Positions 6,523 to 15,509 are shown, counted from the stretch's first letter. The stretch is DNA of 64,000 nucleotides from Syntrophomonas sp. (GCA_016841245.1 JAENZN010000001.1:186001-250000); one strand, 5' to 3'. A program made the numbers and translations. The notes: generated by a model not told the origin, from the letters alone.

Positions 6523-8469
6523 ATGATAGAAAATAAATATATCAATCATATAATCGTGCTTATTATTATCATAGCCGTAGTATTTACCGCCTTCATCTTT
6601 CTAAAACCTGAAATACTCGGCAGTACTGACAGCAGCGAACCGGAGTATATCAGCACCATATTCAATACGGAGCAGGTAAGTACGATTAACATTGACATCG
6701 ATAAAGACGACTGGGATTACATCATCGAAATTGCCGACCAGGAGGAATATCGCAGCTGCGACATAAATATTAACGGCACCACCTTTAGTAATGTGGGCAT
6801 CAGGCCTAAAGGCAACAGCAGTTTAAGAACCGTATTACAGGATGAGACTACGGACAGATTCAGTTTTAAAGTTGATTTTGATGCTTATATTGATGGGCAA
6901 ACTGCCTTCGGTTTAGATAAGCTTTGTTTGAACAATATCATTCAGGATAACACCTATATGAAAGAATACCTGGCTTATGAGATGTTTTCAGCCATGGGAG
7001 TAGTAACTCCAGCCTATTCTTATGTTAATATTACCGTTAATGATGAGCCCTGGGGACTTTACCTGGCCGTTGAAGCCGAAGATAAAAGTTTTGTAGAAAG
7101 GGTTTATGGCAGTCTGGAGGGACACCTGTACCTTCCCGAGGGTTTGGGATCTGACTTATTATATACCGGCGATAATGCCTCCGACTATTCAGGTATTAAA
7201 AACGGGACGGCCTATAAAGTCAGTGACAGCGATTTTGAAAAAGTAATAACTATGATTAAGAACCTTAATGAAGGAAGCGACCTGGAGAATTATATAGATG
7301 TAGACGCAACCCTGCGTTATTTCGCGGTCAATACTTTCCTGGTCAATTATGATAGTTATCAGGGAAATCTGAAGCATAACTATTACCTTTATGAGCAGGA
7401 CGGGGTTTGCACCATCCTGCCATGGGACTTCAACCTGGCCTTTGGCGGGTTTAGCGGCAGCAGTGCCCAGGAAGCAGTGAATGATTCTATAGACAACCCG
7501 GTTAGTGGTACTACTTTAGAGGAACGCCCTCTACTGGGCAAGCTGCTGGAAATTCCTGAATATAAGGAACTGTATTATCAATACCTGGATGAACTGCTAA
7601 GTACCTATTTCGAAAGTGGACTCTTTGATGAAACGCTAGATAGTATTGACCTCTTAATAAATACTTATATTGAAAATGATGCTACGGCATTTTGCACCTA
7701 TCAAGAATATGAAGCCTCCCTGCCGGTTCTAAAACAATTTGCAGCACTGCGGGCCCAGGCGATTAGCGCCCAGTTAGCTGGAGATACCGAGGAAATCGAT
7801 GCTTCATCGATCAACCTGCGCGACCTTGGCAGTATGGGTGCTGGCGGCAAGGCTGGCGGCAGAGGTAATGCTCCCGATAATGCCGGTGGCCAACCTGCAG
7901 ATATGCAGCCACCAGACATCGGTGCAAATCCCGGCGATTGGGGGAATACTTCCGCTAATACTGGCATCCTACCTCCAGATATGCAACCGCCCAGTGGAGA
8001 AACAGCTGCCTTCAGCTCTGAAGCTGATGCCGCTGCTAATACTGAAAATACAGGAAATATGGTAAGTGCTGCAGCTGACGTCAACACCAGAGACCCTGAC
8101 CTCGGCAATCAAGCCAATCGAGAAAATACGTCGGCTGCTATGAAAATCATTCGCAATGCCGAAGATGGAGAACTCAGCAAGGAACAAATAGCAGAGCTCA
8201 AGGACCTGGGCTTTGATGAAGAACAGATCGAAAAAATGCTGACCATGCCTGCCATGGGTGATCGTCCTACCGGTCAGGCGCTTGGCCCTGGAGGTGAAGC
8301 TGGAAGGATGCCCGGTGGCGCAGCAGAAGGCAATAAGAATACCAAACCGGACGAAGCTGGAAGCACCCTCACCGCTACTCAGCTTTATTACCTGGGCGGC
8401 TGGACCGGATTGCTGCTGGCAGGGTTACTCCTGGCAGGGCTGTTTAAGAAACGTAAATACAGAAGTTAG
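6523..8469 (+). CDS. CotH kinase family protein, membrane anchored
   Basis: A 648-residue protein with an N-terminal membrane segment (about 9-27), an extracytoplasmic CotH-type atypical kinase domain and a C-terminal membrane segment followed by KKRKYRS. Kinase-like features include GIRPKGNSSLRT, a central helix-rich region (YMKEYLAYEMFSAMG), WGLYLAVEAEDKSF and the active-site-like ILPWDFNLAFGG. From about residue 420 the chain becomes Gly/Pro/Asn/Met-rich, with repeated MQPPD-type units. The ATG at 6523 was preferred over 6490 because AAGGTGG lies seven bases before it. CotH enzymes phosphorylate spore-coat proteins; the anchored form with VTC and DUF4956 partners points to a different surface substrate. 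Confidence 0.87.
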   Translation: MIENKYINHIIVLIIIIAVVFTAFIFLKPEILGSTDSSEPEYISTIFNTEQVSTINIDIDKDDWDYIIEIADQEEYRSCDININGTTFSNVGIRPKGNSSLRTVLQDETTDRFSFKVDFDAYIDGQTAFGLDKLCLNNIIQDNTYMKEYLAYEMFSAMGVVTPAYSYVNITVNDEPWGLYLAVEAEDKSFVERVYGSLEGHLYLPEGLGSDLLYTGDNASDYSGIKNGTAYKVSDSDFEKVITMIKNLNEGSDLENYIDVDATLRYFAVNTFLVNYDSYQGNLKHNYYLYEQDGVCTILPWDFNLAFGGFSGSSAQEAVNDSIDNPVSGTTLEERPLLGKLLEIPEYKELYYQYLDELLSTYFESGLFDETLDSIDLLINTYIENDATAFCTYQEYEASLPVLKQFAALRAQAISAQLAGDTEEIDASSINLRDLGSMGAGGKAGGRGNAPDNAGGQPADMQPPDIGANPGDWGNTSANTGILPPDMQPPSGETAAFSSEADAAANTENTGNMVSAAADVNTRDPDLGNQANRENTSAAMKIIRNAEDGELSKEQIAELKDLGFDEEQIEKMLTMPAMGDRPTGQALGPGGEAGRMPGGAAEGNKNTKPDEAGSTLTATQLYYLGGWTGLLLAGLLLAGLFKKRKYRS

Positions 8470-8547
8470 ATTCAATTGCTGCAGGACAAATAAGAAATAA
8501 GCTTTATTAAGCATGCAGCAGGCAGAGAAGAACGATTACTGCTCACA

Positions 8548-9372
8548 TTAATACGGATATACATATTCGTTGTCCGGTTTGCTGGTTGGCTCCAACTTGT
8601 CTATTACTATGACAGGCAGGGTTTGGCCATTGTAATCCATAACTTTTATGTTTCCAGTTACCTTAATCCAGGAATGATCCTCAAGATTTTCACTCTCTTC
8701 ATAACGGCATAAAAAGCCAATCGGCACCGTATCGGCAACACAACAGGTCATCAGCAAACGGGCCAGAGCAAAATCATTTTTAATCAATTGCTCATTTTGC
8801 ATAATAAATCCAGTTGCTTCTATTTGCTTGCCTGCATAAGCATCCATGTTCGTAAATATTTCTTCGCTCCACTGGTAAAAATTATCATCATCTAACACTA
8901 TACTGCCATCAATCATCTGAAGCTCCGGTTCCCGACCTGAATAGGAGTACTGGTCAGATTGACTATCGTCTGCTACGTTTGAATCTCCAATATTGCTACC
9001 GCTGGAAGAAATTGAGTCATCACTTCTACTACCTGCTGAACCCTCTGCCCCAGCATTTGCAGAACCAAATGATATCGGTGAAGTGTCCATAGCCTGGGGA
9101 GGTAAGGCAAAAGCAGTCAGTAATGGCAGTAAAAAAATCAAATACGGCAGGTAAGTTACATTTTTCTGTCTCCTTCTTAAATCCGGCAGAGAAAATAAAA
9201 CCATTAAGATTATAACTATAATAGCAAAGTACATATAAGGCACTATCCTGGGATGGACGTATGTCAGCACTTGCCCGCTTTGAATAATCAAGAAAAAGAA
9301 CAGGGCGAAGCCAAGCAAAATAATGGTCTTCACCAGAGCATCCAGGTTCAGTTCATACAGAATATTTCTCAT
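8548..9372 (-). CDS. TIGR03943/DUF1980 family protein (YcgQ-like)
   Basis: A roughly 274-residue protein with several N-terminal membrane segments, a Ser/Gly/Asp-rich spacer (near 125-160) and a C-terminal domain. The C-terminal domain contains TGFIMQNEQLIKNDFALARL and LLMTCCVADTVPIGFLC, typical of the TIGR03943 family. In Bacillus subtilis the YcgR permease and YcgQ pair is controlled by Zur, and the same pair is seen here at the end of a zinc operon. The start at 9372 (or the adjacent ATG at 9375) was chosen from GGGAGG directly upstream; the longer frame would run into the permease gene. The role in zinc or metal-protein handling is unproven. Confidence 0.82.
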   Translation of the reverse strand: MRNILYELNLDALVKTIILLGFALFFFLIIQSGQVLTYVHPRIVPYMYFAIIVIILMVLFSLPDLRRRQKNVTYLPYLIFLLPLLTAFALPPQAMDTSPISFGSANAGAEGSAGSRSDDSISSSGSNIGDSNVADDSQSDQYSYSGREPELQMIDGSIVLDDDNFYQWSEEIFTNMDAYAGKQIEATGFIMQNEQLIKNDFALARLLMTCCVADTVPIGFLCRYEESENLEDHSWIKVTGNIKVMDYNGQTLPVIVIDKLEPTSKPDNEYVYPY

Positions 9373-9383
9373 CATAACCTCCC

Positions 9384-10502
9384 TTAACCTAGCCAAGGTG
9401 CCACAATTAACATTAAGATAAAGGTAATGCAAAATATAATTAAAACTAACTTGATTACTACTCGTTTCTGAAAACTCCCCAAAAGCATCAGCAGGTTTTT
9501 AATATCGAGCATAGGTCCAAGTATCATAAATCCCATTACTGCGCCCATAGGAAACTGATTTACAAAAGTCCGGGCAATAAATGCATCTGATGTTGAGCAT
9601 ACAGAAAGCACAAATGCAGCTATCATCATAATAAGGATTGAAACAGCGGCTCCACTAACACCGTTTAAAATATCTTTTGGTACAAACACCTGTACTGCAC
9701 TCGATAATAAAGCTCCGAAAATCAGAAACCCACCTACTTGAAAAAACTCCTGGGCAGCATGCCGAAAAATCATCTCGACTTTATCCCGGAGTCCCATCAT
9801 TTCAACATTACTATGATCACAACTGCAGCTACAGTTACAACTGTTAAAGTTATCAGCAGTTAAAAGCAGAACATGCTCCTCGGGAAAAAGTCTGAACATA
9901 AATCCTGCTGCAAAAGCAACGATCAAACCAAAGTACACCCGCAATAAGGCCAGGTATGGTTCGTTGGGAAAAGCATACCAGGTTGAAGCAATAACAATAG
10001 GGTTTACAATAGGCGCTGCTAATAAAAAGGTAACCGCAGCGGGCAAAGGCACTCCTCTTTTCACCAGACCAGCTGCGACCGGCACTATAGCACAATCACA
10101 CACCGGGAAAAATACCCCGGCCACCATAGCTACAATAAATCCCAAACCCGAACTGCGTGGGAATATTCTAGTAATTGTCTCACTGGAAACAAACACCTGT
10201 ATAATAGATGCTACCAATAACCCCAGCAGTAAAAATGGAAACGCTTGAATTAATATACTCAAAAACACGGTATTAAAAACCAGCAGCCAGGATATATCAA
10301 CATTGGCTGCCCAATTACTCGACTTAATTATTGCAAGCAGAAAATAGGCCGCCGCCATTATAATAAAGATGAAAAGCATTAAGTCGCCAGGCTTTTTAGG
10401 TTTAGGATTTTCTAATCCCGCTTCCGAATATAATTTAAGCTGGCCGGTATTATTCTTGCCAGAATCAAGGAATGAGCTTAATTTATCTATCTTATCTTTC
10501 AC
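9384..10502 (-). CDS. DUF318-type permease (YcgR/YraQ-like)
   Basis: A 372-residue multi-spanning membrane protein of the permease family that includes ArsP and B. subtilis YcgR. Family blocks are FFPVCDCAIVPVAAGLVKRGVPLPAAVTF with a conserved Cys pair, and CSTSDAFIARTFVNQFPMGA near the C terminus. Between the two membrane halves is a cytosolic loop with the cluster NSCNCSCSCDHSN, a likely metal-binding patch. The start is GTG at 10502. It is followed by the TIGR03943 gene, whose start lies 9 bases beyond the stop, and preceded by the Zur-like gene. It probably moves or scavenges a metal species under zinc limitation (inference). Confidence 0.83.
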   Translation of the reverse strand: MKDKIDKLSSFLDSGKNNTGQLKLYSEAGLENPKPKKPGDLMLFIFIIMAAAYFLLAIIKSSNWAANVDISWLLVFNTVFLSILIQAFPFLLLGLLVASIIQVFVSSETITRIFPRSSGLGFIVAMVAGVFFPVCDCAIVPVAAGLVKRGVPLPAAVTFLLAAPIVNPIVIASTWYAFPNEPYLALLRVYFGLIVAFAAGFMFRLFPEEHVLLLTADNFNSCNCSCSCDHSNVEMMGLRDKVEMIFRHAAQEFFQVGGFLIFGALLSSAVQVFVPKDILNGVSGAAVSILIMMIAAFVLSVCSTSDAFIARTFVNQFPMGAVMGFMILGPMLDIKNLLMLLGSFQKRVVIKLVLIIFCITFILMLIVAPWLG

Positions 10503-10585
10503 TGGTAATTTCCCAACATTTAATATTCCTCAAATCCTCACTATCGATATCTTGTTCAGTATAAGTGCATATTTCCCCAGTATAA

Positions 10586-11056
10586 TCATTTCCTGCCCTG
10601 TTCAGTTTGACAAAAGTCATTCTTCTTGGCGGCGGTATTCGATTTACAGTCCTTGCATATGCCATATACTTCGAATCGGCATTCTAATTCGCTGAATCCT
10701 TCAGTCGATTCGGAACTCAAACCGTCAAGGGGGCAGGTATAGATGAGACTGGTTTTGCCACAGGAGCGACAAATCAAGTGGTGGTGATGCTCCTTCATTT
10801 CCCGCAGACAGTAAGCAAAAATGCCATTGTTTTCCCGATCTACCCGGCACAGCACTTCCAGCCCGGTCAGAGCATCCAGATTGCGGCACACCGTGGAGAA
10901 GTCAACATGTCCCTGGTGTAGGGATATTTTCTCATGCAGTTCCTTGGCAGTAACCCAACCCGAGTTTTCCATAAGGGCCTCCATGAGTATACGCCGGGGC
11001 CGGGTCATTTTGTATCCTTTACGGGCCAGATCCCGTTTGACACTACTTAGATTCAT
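10586..11056 (-). CDS. zur: Fur-family regulator, probably Zur
   Basis: A 156-residue Fur-superfamily repressor. The N-terminal winged helix contains KGYKMTRPRRILMEAL and DFSTVCRNLDAL. The dimerisation and metal-binding half shows HHHHLICRSCGKTS and a second CxxC in FEVYGICKDCKSN, which together form the structural zinc site. It was called Zur rather than Fur because it is embedded in the ZnuABC operon and followed by the YcgR/YcgQ-type pair. The start at 11056 follows AAAGGAG by 11 bases; an ATG at 11077 is possible but lacks a good ribosome site. Its likely target is the 38-bp palindrome at 13736. Confidence 0.8.
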   Translation of the reverse strand: MNLSSVKRDLARKGYKMTRPRRILMEALMENSGWVTAKELHEKISLHQGHVDFSTVCRNLDALTGLEVLCRVDRENNGIFAYCLREMKEHHHHLICRSCGKTSLIYTCPLDGLSSESTEGFSELECRFEVYGICKDCKSNTAAKKNDFCQTEQGRK

Positions 11057-11120
11057 TAGCAGCGGGGCTCCTTTCATATTCTTCTATATAATTATGACTG
11101 CCGCTGAAACATGAGTCAAA

Positions 11121-11942
11121 TTATTTATTTGGATGATGCAACCCGGGCCGGAAGCATAAAGCCGTGCTGGTATAAACCAGCACGGACAAGATTACGATGG
11201 CGGCCCCGCTAGGAATGTTGTAATGATATGACAGACACAGACCACCCAGGCAAATAAGTGCCCCCGCCATAACCGACAAACCCATAATGCCGGAAAGATC
11301 TGAACGGAAAAAATGCGCAAAGGCGGGCGGCGCACAGAGTAAAGCCAAGATAAGTATAATGCCTACCACTCGTATTAACACGACTACCGTAACAGCTATC
11401 ATAGCATAGGTCAATGCTTCAGCCAGGAGCACTCGCAATCCCAGACCCATGCTGAACTCTTCATCAAACCAGTACGCCTGCAGCAGATGATAAAACCCAA
11501 CTATGGTCAGAATCAGCAGTATATCCAAAAGAGCCATAACCAACAAATCTCCTCGGGATACCGTAAGGATGTCACCAAAAAGATAACTGCTCATACTAGG
11601 GGGATAACCAGGTGTAAGATAGATAAAAAGAATACCCAGTGCCATACCTAAAGGCCAAAACATTCCCATCAGTACGTCGGGCATAACCTGAGCCTGGCGT
11701 TGAATACGAGCAATGGACAGTGCAGACAAGAGTGAAAAAACCAGAGCGGCATAAATCGGCTCCACCCGAAGAAAATAACCCAGACCGATACCGCCGAAGG
11801 CCGTGTGAGCAATCCCCCCGCTCATCATCACCATTTTTTTCTCCACAATAATGGTGCCCAGTATACCACAGGCTATACTGGCCAGTATAGCTGCCATAAA
11901 AGCATTTTGCAGATAATTGTAGTTCAATAAAGCTGAAATCAT
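11121..11942 (-). CDS. znuB: Zinc-type metal ABC transporter permease
   Basis: A 273-residue ABC-3 family permease with about eight hydrophobic segments, including GGIAHTAFGGIGLGYFL and MPDVLMGMFWPLGMALGILF, both typical of ZnuB/MntB/TroC proteins. The ATG at 11942 overlaps the ATPase stop as ATGA and follows GGAGG by six bases; a longer in-frame extension from 12008 would merely overlap the ATPase gene. It pairs with the adjacent ATPase and binding protein. Zinc is inferred from the Zur-like regulator and the YcgR/YcgQ pair; this family also carries manganese. Confidence 0.87.
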   Translation of the reverse strand: MISALLNYNYLQNAFMAAILASIACGILGTIIVEKKMVMMSGGIAHTAFGGIGLGYFLRVEPIYAALVFSLLSALSIARIQRQAQVMPDVLMGMFWPLGMALGILFIYLTPGYPPSMSSYLFGDILTVSRGDLLVMALLDILLILTIVGFYHLLQAYWFDEEFSMGLGLRVLLAEALTYAMIAVTVVVLIRVVGIILILALLCAPPAFAHFFRSDLSGIMGLSVMAGALICLGGLCLSYHYNIPSGAAIVILSVLVYTSTALCFRPGLHHPNK

Positions 11943-12712
11943 TGCATTCCTCCATGCTGCCCCAGCACTCGATGAGGAACCCCATGAGCGATTAAATCCA
12001 CCGGGCAACCGTATACTTGCATAACCAGTTCCGGACTGATATCAGGCTCACCATGATAATGCAGAGTATAATTAATGCAGGCAATATCTTTCACACAGGA
12101 ACTGATGGCTATGGTATCATGAGTGACCATTACGATACTCAGTTCCTGGTTCAGTTCCTGCAGCAGTTCATATACCAGAGAACTGCTACTGGCATCCAGC
12201 CCGCTGGTGGGTTCATCCAAAAGCAATATTCTGGGCTGTACCACCAACGCCCGGGCGATCAGAACTCTCTGCCACTGTCCCCCGGACAGTTGGCCGATTT
12301 GACGATTAGCCAAATCCAGGATGTCCAGGCGAGTCAGACATCGCTCCACTATCTGGTGATCCCATTTGTGATAGCGATGGAAAAACGGTGTGCTTCCTGC
12401 CAGGCGCCCCTGCAGGACCACCTGGCGAACCGATATCGGAAACTGGCGATTACTGGATGCCGCCTGCGGTACATACCCGATCAAATGGCGGAAATAATGC
12501 GGTTCCCGTCCGAATATGCGCACCTTTCCCTGCCAGGGTTGAATTAGACCCAGCATTAATTTCAATATAGTGCTCTTCCCTCCACCATTAGGGCCAATAA
12601 TACCAGTGAAACTACCTTCCTCAATAGCCAGATTGACTCCCTGCACTGCAGTTATGCTTCCATAACCAGCACTTACATTTTCCAGTTCTACTGCCATTTT
12701 ACCTGCTGTCAT
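11939..12712 (-). CDS. znuC: Zinc-type metal ABC transporter ATPase
   Basis: A 257-residue ABC ATPase. It shows Walker A GPNGGGKST, the Q-loop in GYVPQ, signature QLSGGQWQRVLIARAL, Walker B ILLLDEPTSGLD and switch histidine in VMVTHD. The YVPQ-type Q-loop and overall length fit the metal-ion (ZnuC/MntA) subfamily. The ATG at 12712, eight bases after AAAGGTG, is preferred to the TTG at 12739. It ends with a 4-base ATGA overlap with the permease, so the two are translationally coupled. Confidence 0.88.
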   Translation of the reverse strand: MTAGKMAVELENVSAGYGSITAVQGVNLAIEEGSFTGIIGPNGGGKSTILKLMLGLIQPWQGKVRIFGREPHYFRHLIGYVPQAASSNRQFPISVRQVVLQGRLAGSTPFFHRYHKWDHQIVERCLTRLDILDLANRQIGQLSGGQWQRVLIARALVVQPRILLLDEPTSGLDASSSSLVYELLQELNQELSIVMVTHDTIAISSCVKDIACINYTLHYHGEPDISPELVMQVYGCPVDLIAHGVPHRVLGQHGGMQ

Positions 12713-12803
12713 CAGGATTTCACCTTTCTCTTTCCGCAATAATAGCCTTCAATTAGCCCTCGCTGCTAAATTTTAGGCCTGCTCTATGTAAATTTGATAC
12801 CGT

Positions 12804-13718
12804 TTACTGTTCCTGCAAAACTTTAGCAAAAGTAAGCGCTATTTTCTGCAAGTTGTCAATGTAGTCCGGTGCCAGCGGGGCAATAAGCTCTGCCTTGCCT
12901 CCCAGTTCCTGCGCCAGCGTCTGGGCTTGCTTGCTGTCTATTTCTGCCTGGTAGAATATTACTTTTATATTCTCCTTTTTAGCCTGATCGATTACTTCCT
13001 CAAGACGGCCAGAGGTGGCCTCTTTCCCGTCCTCTTCCAGAGCGATCATGTTTAAACCATAATCACTGGCAAAATATCCCATAGCAGGATGATAAACAAT
13101 AAAACTTTTCCCCGTTACCTGGACCAGAGAATCCCTTATTTCTGTATCCAGCTGCATCAGTTCAGCTTGAAAGGCAGCCGCATTTTCTTGATAAGTATCA
13201 GCATTTTCAGGATCCAGTGCCGCTAATTCGCTGGCAATAATCTTGACCATCTCTTGCACCCGCTGGGGAGACATCCAGCGATGCGGATCTGTTTCTCCCG
13301 GCGCCATTTCCAGAGCCGGATATACCTTATCCACCTGAGCGGCCAAATCCACCACTTTCAGATCTGCACATTCCGCCTGCAGACGGGGCAGGATACCATC
13401 CTTTTCTGCAGGAACGCCAATAGCAAAATAAACCCTGGCCTGGGCCAACTCTCCCATGGTTTGCGGGGTAGGGGCATAACTCTCCGGGCTGGCTCCTGGT
13501 GGAATCATGGTTGTCACTTCTACCAGGTCTCCTCCTACGGCTTCAACAAAGCTGGCCTGGGGTACAATAGATACCGCCACCCGCAGCTTATCCGGCTTTT
13601 CAACTGGCGCTTGTACCGCTTCCTGCTCGCTGCCACCACAGCCGGATACAGCCAATGAAACGAGAAGCAGAAAAGCAACCAGCATTGCCATGTATAATCT
13701 TTTCCTAAAATCTAACAT
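12804..13718 (-). CDS. znuA: Zinc-type metal ABC transporter binding lipoprotein
   Basis: A 304-residue cluster A-I metal-binding protein. The lipoprotein signal peptide ends in LAVSGC, with Cys27 as the lipidated residue. Metal ligands expected for this family are visible as His in DPHRWMSPQRV, His in FIVYHPAMGYFASDYGL and the late acidic region near YQAEIDSKQ. There is no His-rich acidic loop of the kind found in E. coli ZnuA. It is the first gene of the zinc operon, preceded by GGAGG. The promoter and 38-bp palindrome upstream indicate repression by the operon's own Zur-like protein. Confidence 0.9.
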   Translation of the reverse strand: MLDFRKRLYMAMLVAFLLLVSLAVSGCGGSEQEAVQAPVEKPDKLRVAVSIVPQASFVEAVGGDLVEVTTMIPPGASPESYAPTPQTMGELAQARVYFAIGVPAEKDGILPRLQAECADLKVVDLAAQVDKVYPALEMAPGETDPHRWMSPQRVQEMVKIIASELAALDPENADTYQENAAAFQAELMQLDTEIRDSLVQVTGKSFIVYHPAMGYFASDYGLNMIALEEDGKEATSGRLEEVIDQAKKENIKVIFYQAEIDSKQAQTLAQELGGKAELIAPLAPDYIDNLQKIALTFAKVLQEQ

Positions 13719-13735
13719 TTCGCAACCTCCTGTAA

Positions 13736-13773
13736 AATAATACTAGATGCAAGCACTTGCATCTAGTATTATT
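13736..13773. promoter_or_regulatory. Perfect 38-bp palindrome, candidate Zur operator
   Basis: Two perfect 18-base arms containing ACTAGATGCAAG and CTTGCATCTAGT are separated by only CA. The palindrome covers the -10 element and start region of the znuA promoter, 18 bases from the start codon. Placement over the promoter of an operon encoding a Fur-family regulator makes it a strong operator candidate. As the arms are almost contiguous, a hairpin role is less likely than protein binding. Confidence 0.6.
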
Positions 13774-13796
13774 ACTCTTAATCCATTTATTGTCAA
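13768..13796 (-). promoter_or_regulatory. Sigma-A promoter of the zinc operon
   Basis: Reading leftward, TTGACA (13796-13791) and AATAAT (13773-13768) are separated by 17 bases. The -10 is one base from consensus and lies inside the palindrome described at 13736. Transcription would begin near 13761. Confidence 0.55.
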
Positions 13797-13911
13797 TGTT
13801 TTTTTGGCTTAAAGCTCTAACAGTACTTCTTCCTCTAATAATTACAAAACTAATATTTGAAATGGCGGGGTCTTTGTTTTTTTTCTAATTTTTTCGTTTA
13901 TGTTATAAAGC

Positions 13912-13928
13912 CCCCCTTAGAAAGGGGG
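13912..13928 (-). terminator. GC-rich stem-loop after the EFR1 gene
   Basis: On the minus strand CCCCCTT pairs with AAGGGGG around a 3-base loop and is followed by GGCTTTATAAC, a weak T tail. It lies about 60 bases beyond the EFR1-type ferredoxin gene, in the 272-base gap before the zinc operon promoter. It would insulate the two same-strand units. Confidence 0.5.
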
Positions 13929-13990
13929 TTAAAACTACATTTAATTTTCACACAAGCAAATAGGGGTTATTAGTAATATCCAGGCTACAC

Positions 13991-14809
13991 TTATAGAAAT
14001 AATTTGCTTTGCAACCCCCGCAAATCATCTTCGGTCATTTTATGGTTATCCAGTTTATAAGGCCAGGTGGGAGTTAAGTCTTTTATATGCAAGGCATCTT
14101 CCGGACAAACAGACATGCATCTTAAACATACGATACATTTTTCCATATCAGCAAGTCCACTTTCAGCATTCATGGCCCCGGTAGGACATACTTCCTCGCA
14201 AAGACCGCAAAGGCAACATTCACCCTCACGGGCAGGAGGATGTTCAAGCAGTTTAAATCTGAATTTTTCAAACCCATCCATTTCTTCATCACTAAAAGCA
14301 GGTAACGGGAACCCATCAATTTCTCCCGGGTCTTCACCCTTAAATCGGAGAAAAGTTCTAGCTGCATATTCCCTGGCTACGACAAAATCCGAGCTGTCCG
14401 GCCTGTCTAGCATAGCCTTCCATCCTCCCCGATTATAAGTATGGGCACCCAGGAATTGAGCCGAGGAAACCAGTATAAAGCCTTGTTTGTCGAGTATCTG
14501 CTTAGTGGTGTAATGAACCGGTTCAAGCCAAAAACCCCCGTAAGTAAAAAAGGTTGCACATTTTTTGCCCTGCCCCGGCAAATTTTCCAGCCATTCCCTG
14601 CAAACCCGAGGAGCCCGGAGGGAATGCACCGGGAAACCAAATACAAGCGCATCGTATGAACTGATATCTATGTTTTTTTGCCTGTTTTCAAACGAGGTAA
14701 TATCCCATATGTCTACTTTAGCTCCCAGTCCCTCAAACTCTTCCTTGACGACTCCTGCAATTTTCTTGGTATTTCCGGTTGCTGAAAAATAGACCAGCAT
14801 TATCTTCAT
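13991..14809 (-). CDS. EFR1-type flavodoxin/2[4Fe-4S] ferredoxin protein
   Basis: A 272-residue two-domain redox protein. The N-terminal flavodoxin-like domain carries the FMN phosphate loop in YFSATGNTKKIA. The C-terminal part holds a bacterial two-cluster ferredoxin: CCLCGLCEEVCPTG and KCIVCLRCMSVCPEDA, giving two CxxCxxCxxxCP motifs at about 204-250. This is the EFR1 family architecture, found in anaerobes as an electron carrier. It is 34 bases after a nitroreductase gene and probably serves as its partner. A decayed partial copy of both genes lies at 45877-46633. Confidence 0.88.
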   Translation of the reverse strand: MKIMLVYFSATGNTKKIAGVVKEEFEGLGAKVDIWDITSFENRQKNIDISSYDALVFGFPVHSLRAPRVCREWLENLPGQGKKCATFFTYGGFWLEPVHYTTKQILDKQGFILVSSAQFLGAHTYNRGGWKAMLDRPDSSDFVVAREYAARTFLRFKGEDPGEIDGFPLPAFSDEEMDGFEKFRFKLLEHPPAREGECCLCGLCEEVCPTGAMNAESGLADMEKCIVCLRCMSVCPEDALHIKDLTPTWPYKLDNHKMTEDDLRGLQSKLFL

Positions 14810-14843
14810 TTAGGATCGTTCCTTTCCTAAGTTTTCGACAAAA

Positions 14844-15509
14844 TTACTCATACCACGTAATCAAATTATCAATTTCCTCTCGTTCTCTCCTAATACCGTT
14901 AAGCGGATGCTCCCAATCCGGATATCCGATAGCAATTCCTACCACGATTTGTTTGGATTCGGAGATGTTTAACTCGTTTCTTACCGCTTCCGGGTAGTTG
15001 CTGGTACCACTCATAATGCAGGTCCCCAATCCATACTCCTGGGCAATAAGGGTTATGGACTGCGTTACCAGACCTACATCCAGTACAAACCAGCCTGATG
15101 CTGATTTGTCGGCAACAACGAGAATATAGGCCGGAGCATGATACTGTCTTTCAGCCAGTTTAAACCATTCTAACATTTTTGACTTGTCATCTTCAGCCTC
15201 TATACATTCAGTTACCGCCTTGAAAAGTTGCTGCCTTCTTTTGGCATGCAGTCCTGTGGGATTTTTGCCAAACATATTTACATCCGGATTGGGTTTTGAA
15301 TCTTTGTTCCTAAAACTGTTACCTACGGCGTTTCCCATTTTAATTAATGCTTCCTGAGCCACAACGATAAATTCCCATGGCTGGGTATTGCCGCTGGAAG
15401 GGGCCCATCTGGCCGTATCCAGAATTTCTTTTAACACTTTCCTGGGAACCTGATCTGCTGTAAAGGCTCTTATGCTCTTTCTTGATTTTATGGCCTCCAA
15501 TAATTCCAT
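14844..15509 (-). CDS. Nitroreductase family FMN protein
   Basis: A 221-residue nitroreductase-fold protein with the FMN-binding N-terminal signature IKSRKSIRAF and WAPSSGNTQPWEF. The conserved Gly-rich tail region is QEYGLGTCIMSG followed by VVGIAIGYPD. The ATG at 15509 follows GGGAGG by eight bases and gives the family-typical start MELLEAIKSRKS; the longer frame adds 13 unsupported residues. It sits between a MATE exporter and the EFR1 ferredoxin. Substrates of this family range from nitroaromatics to flavins and quinones and cannot be assigned here. Confidence 0.86.
   Translation of the reverse strand: MELLEAIKSRKSIRAFTADQVPRKVLKEILDTARWAPSSGNTQPWEFIVVAQEALIKMGNAVGNSFRNKDSKPNPDVNMFGKNPTGLHAKRRQQLFKAVTECIEAEDDKSKMLEWFKLAERQYHAPAYILVVADKSASGWFVLDVGLVTQSITLIAQEYGLGTCIMSGTSNYPEAVRNELNISESKQIVVGIAIGYPDWEHPLNGIRREREEIDNLITWYE

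Noticed and set aside
7701-8108. Antisense frames in the CotH C-terminal region
   Set aside because: They mirror the Gly/Pro/Ala-rich repeats of the real gene and lack ribosome sites.
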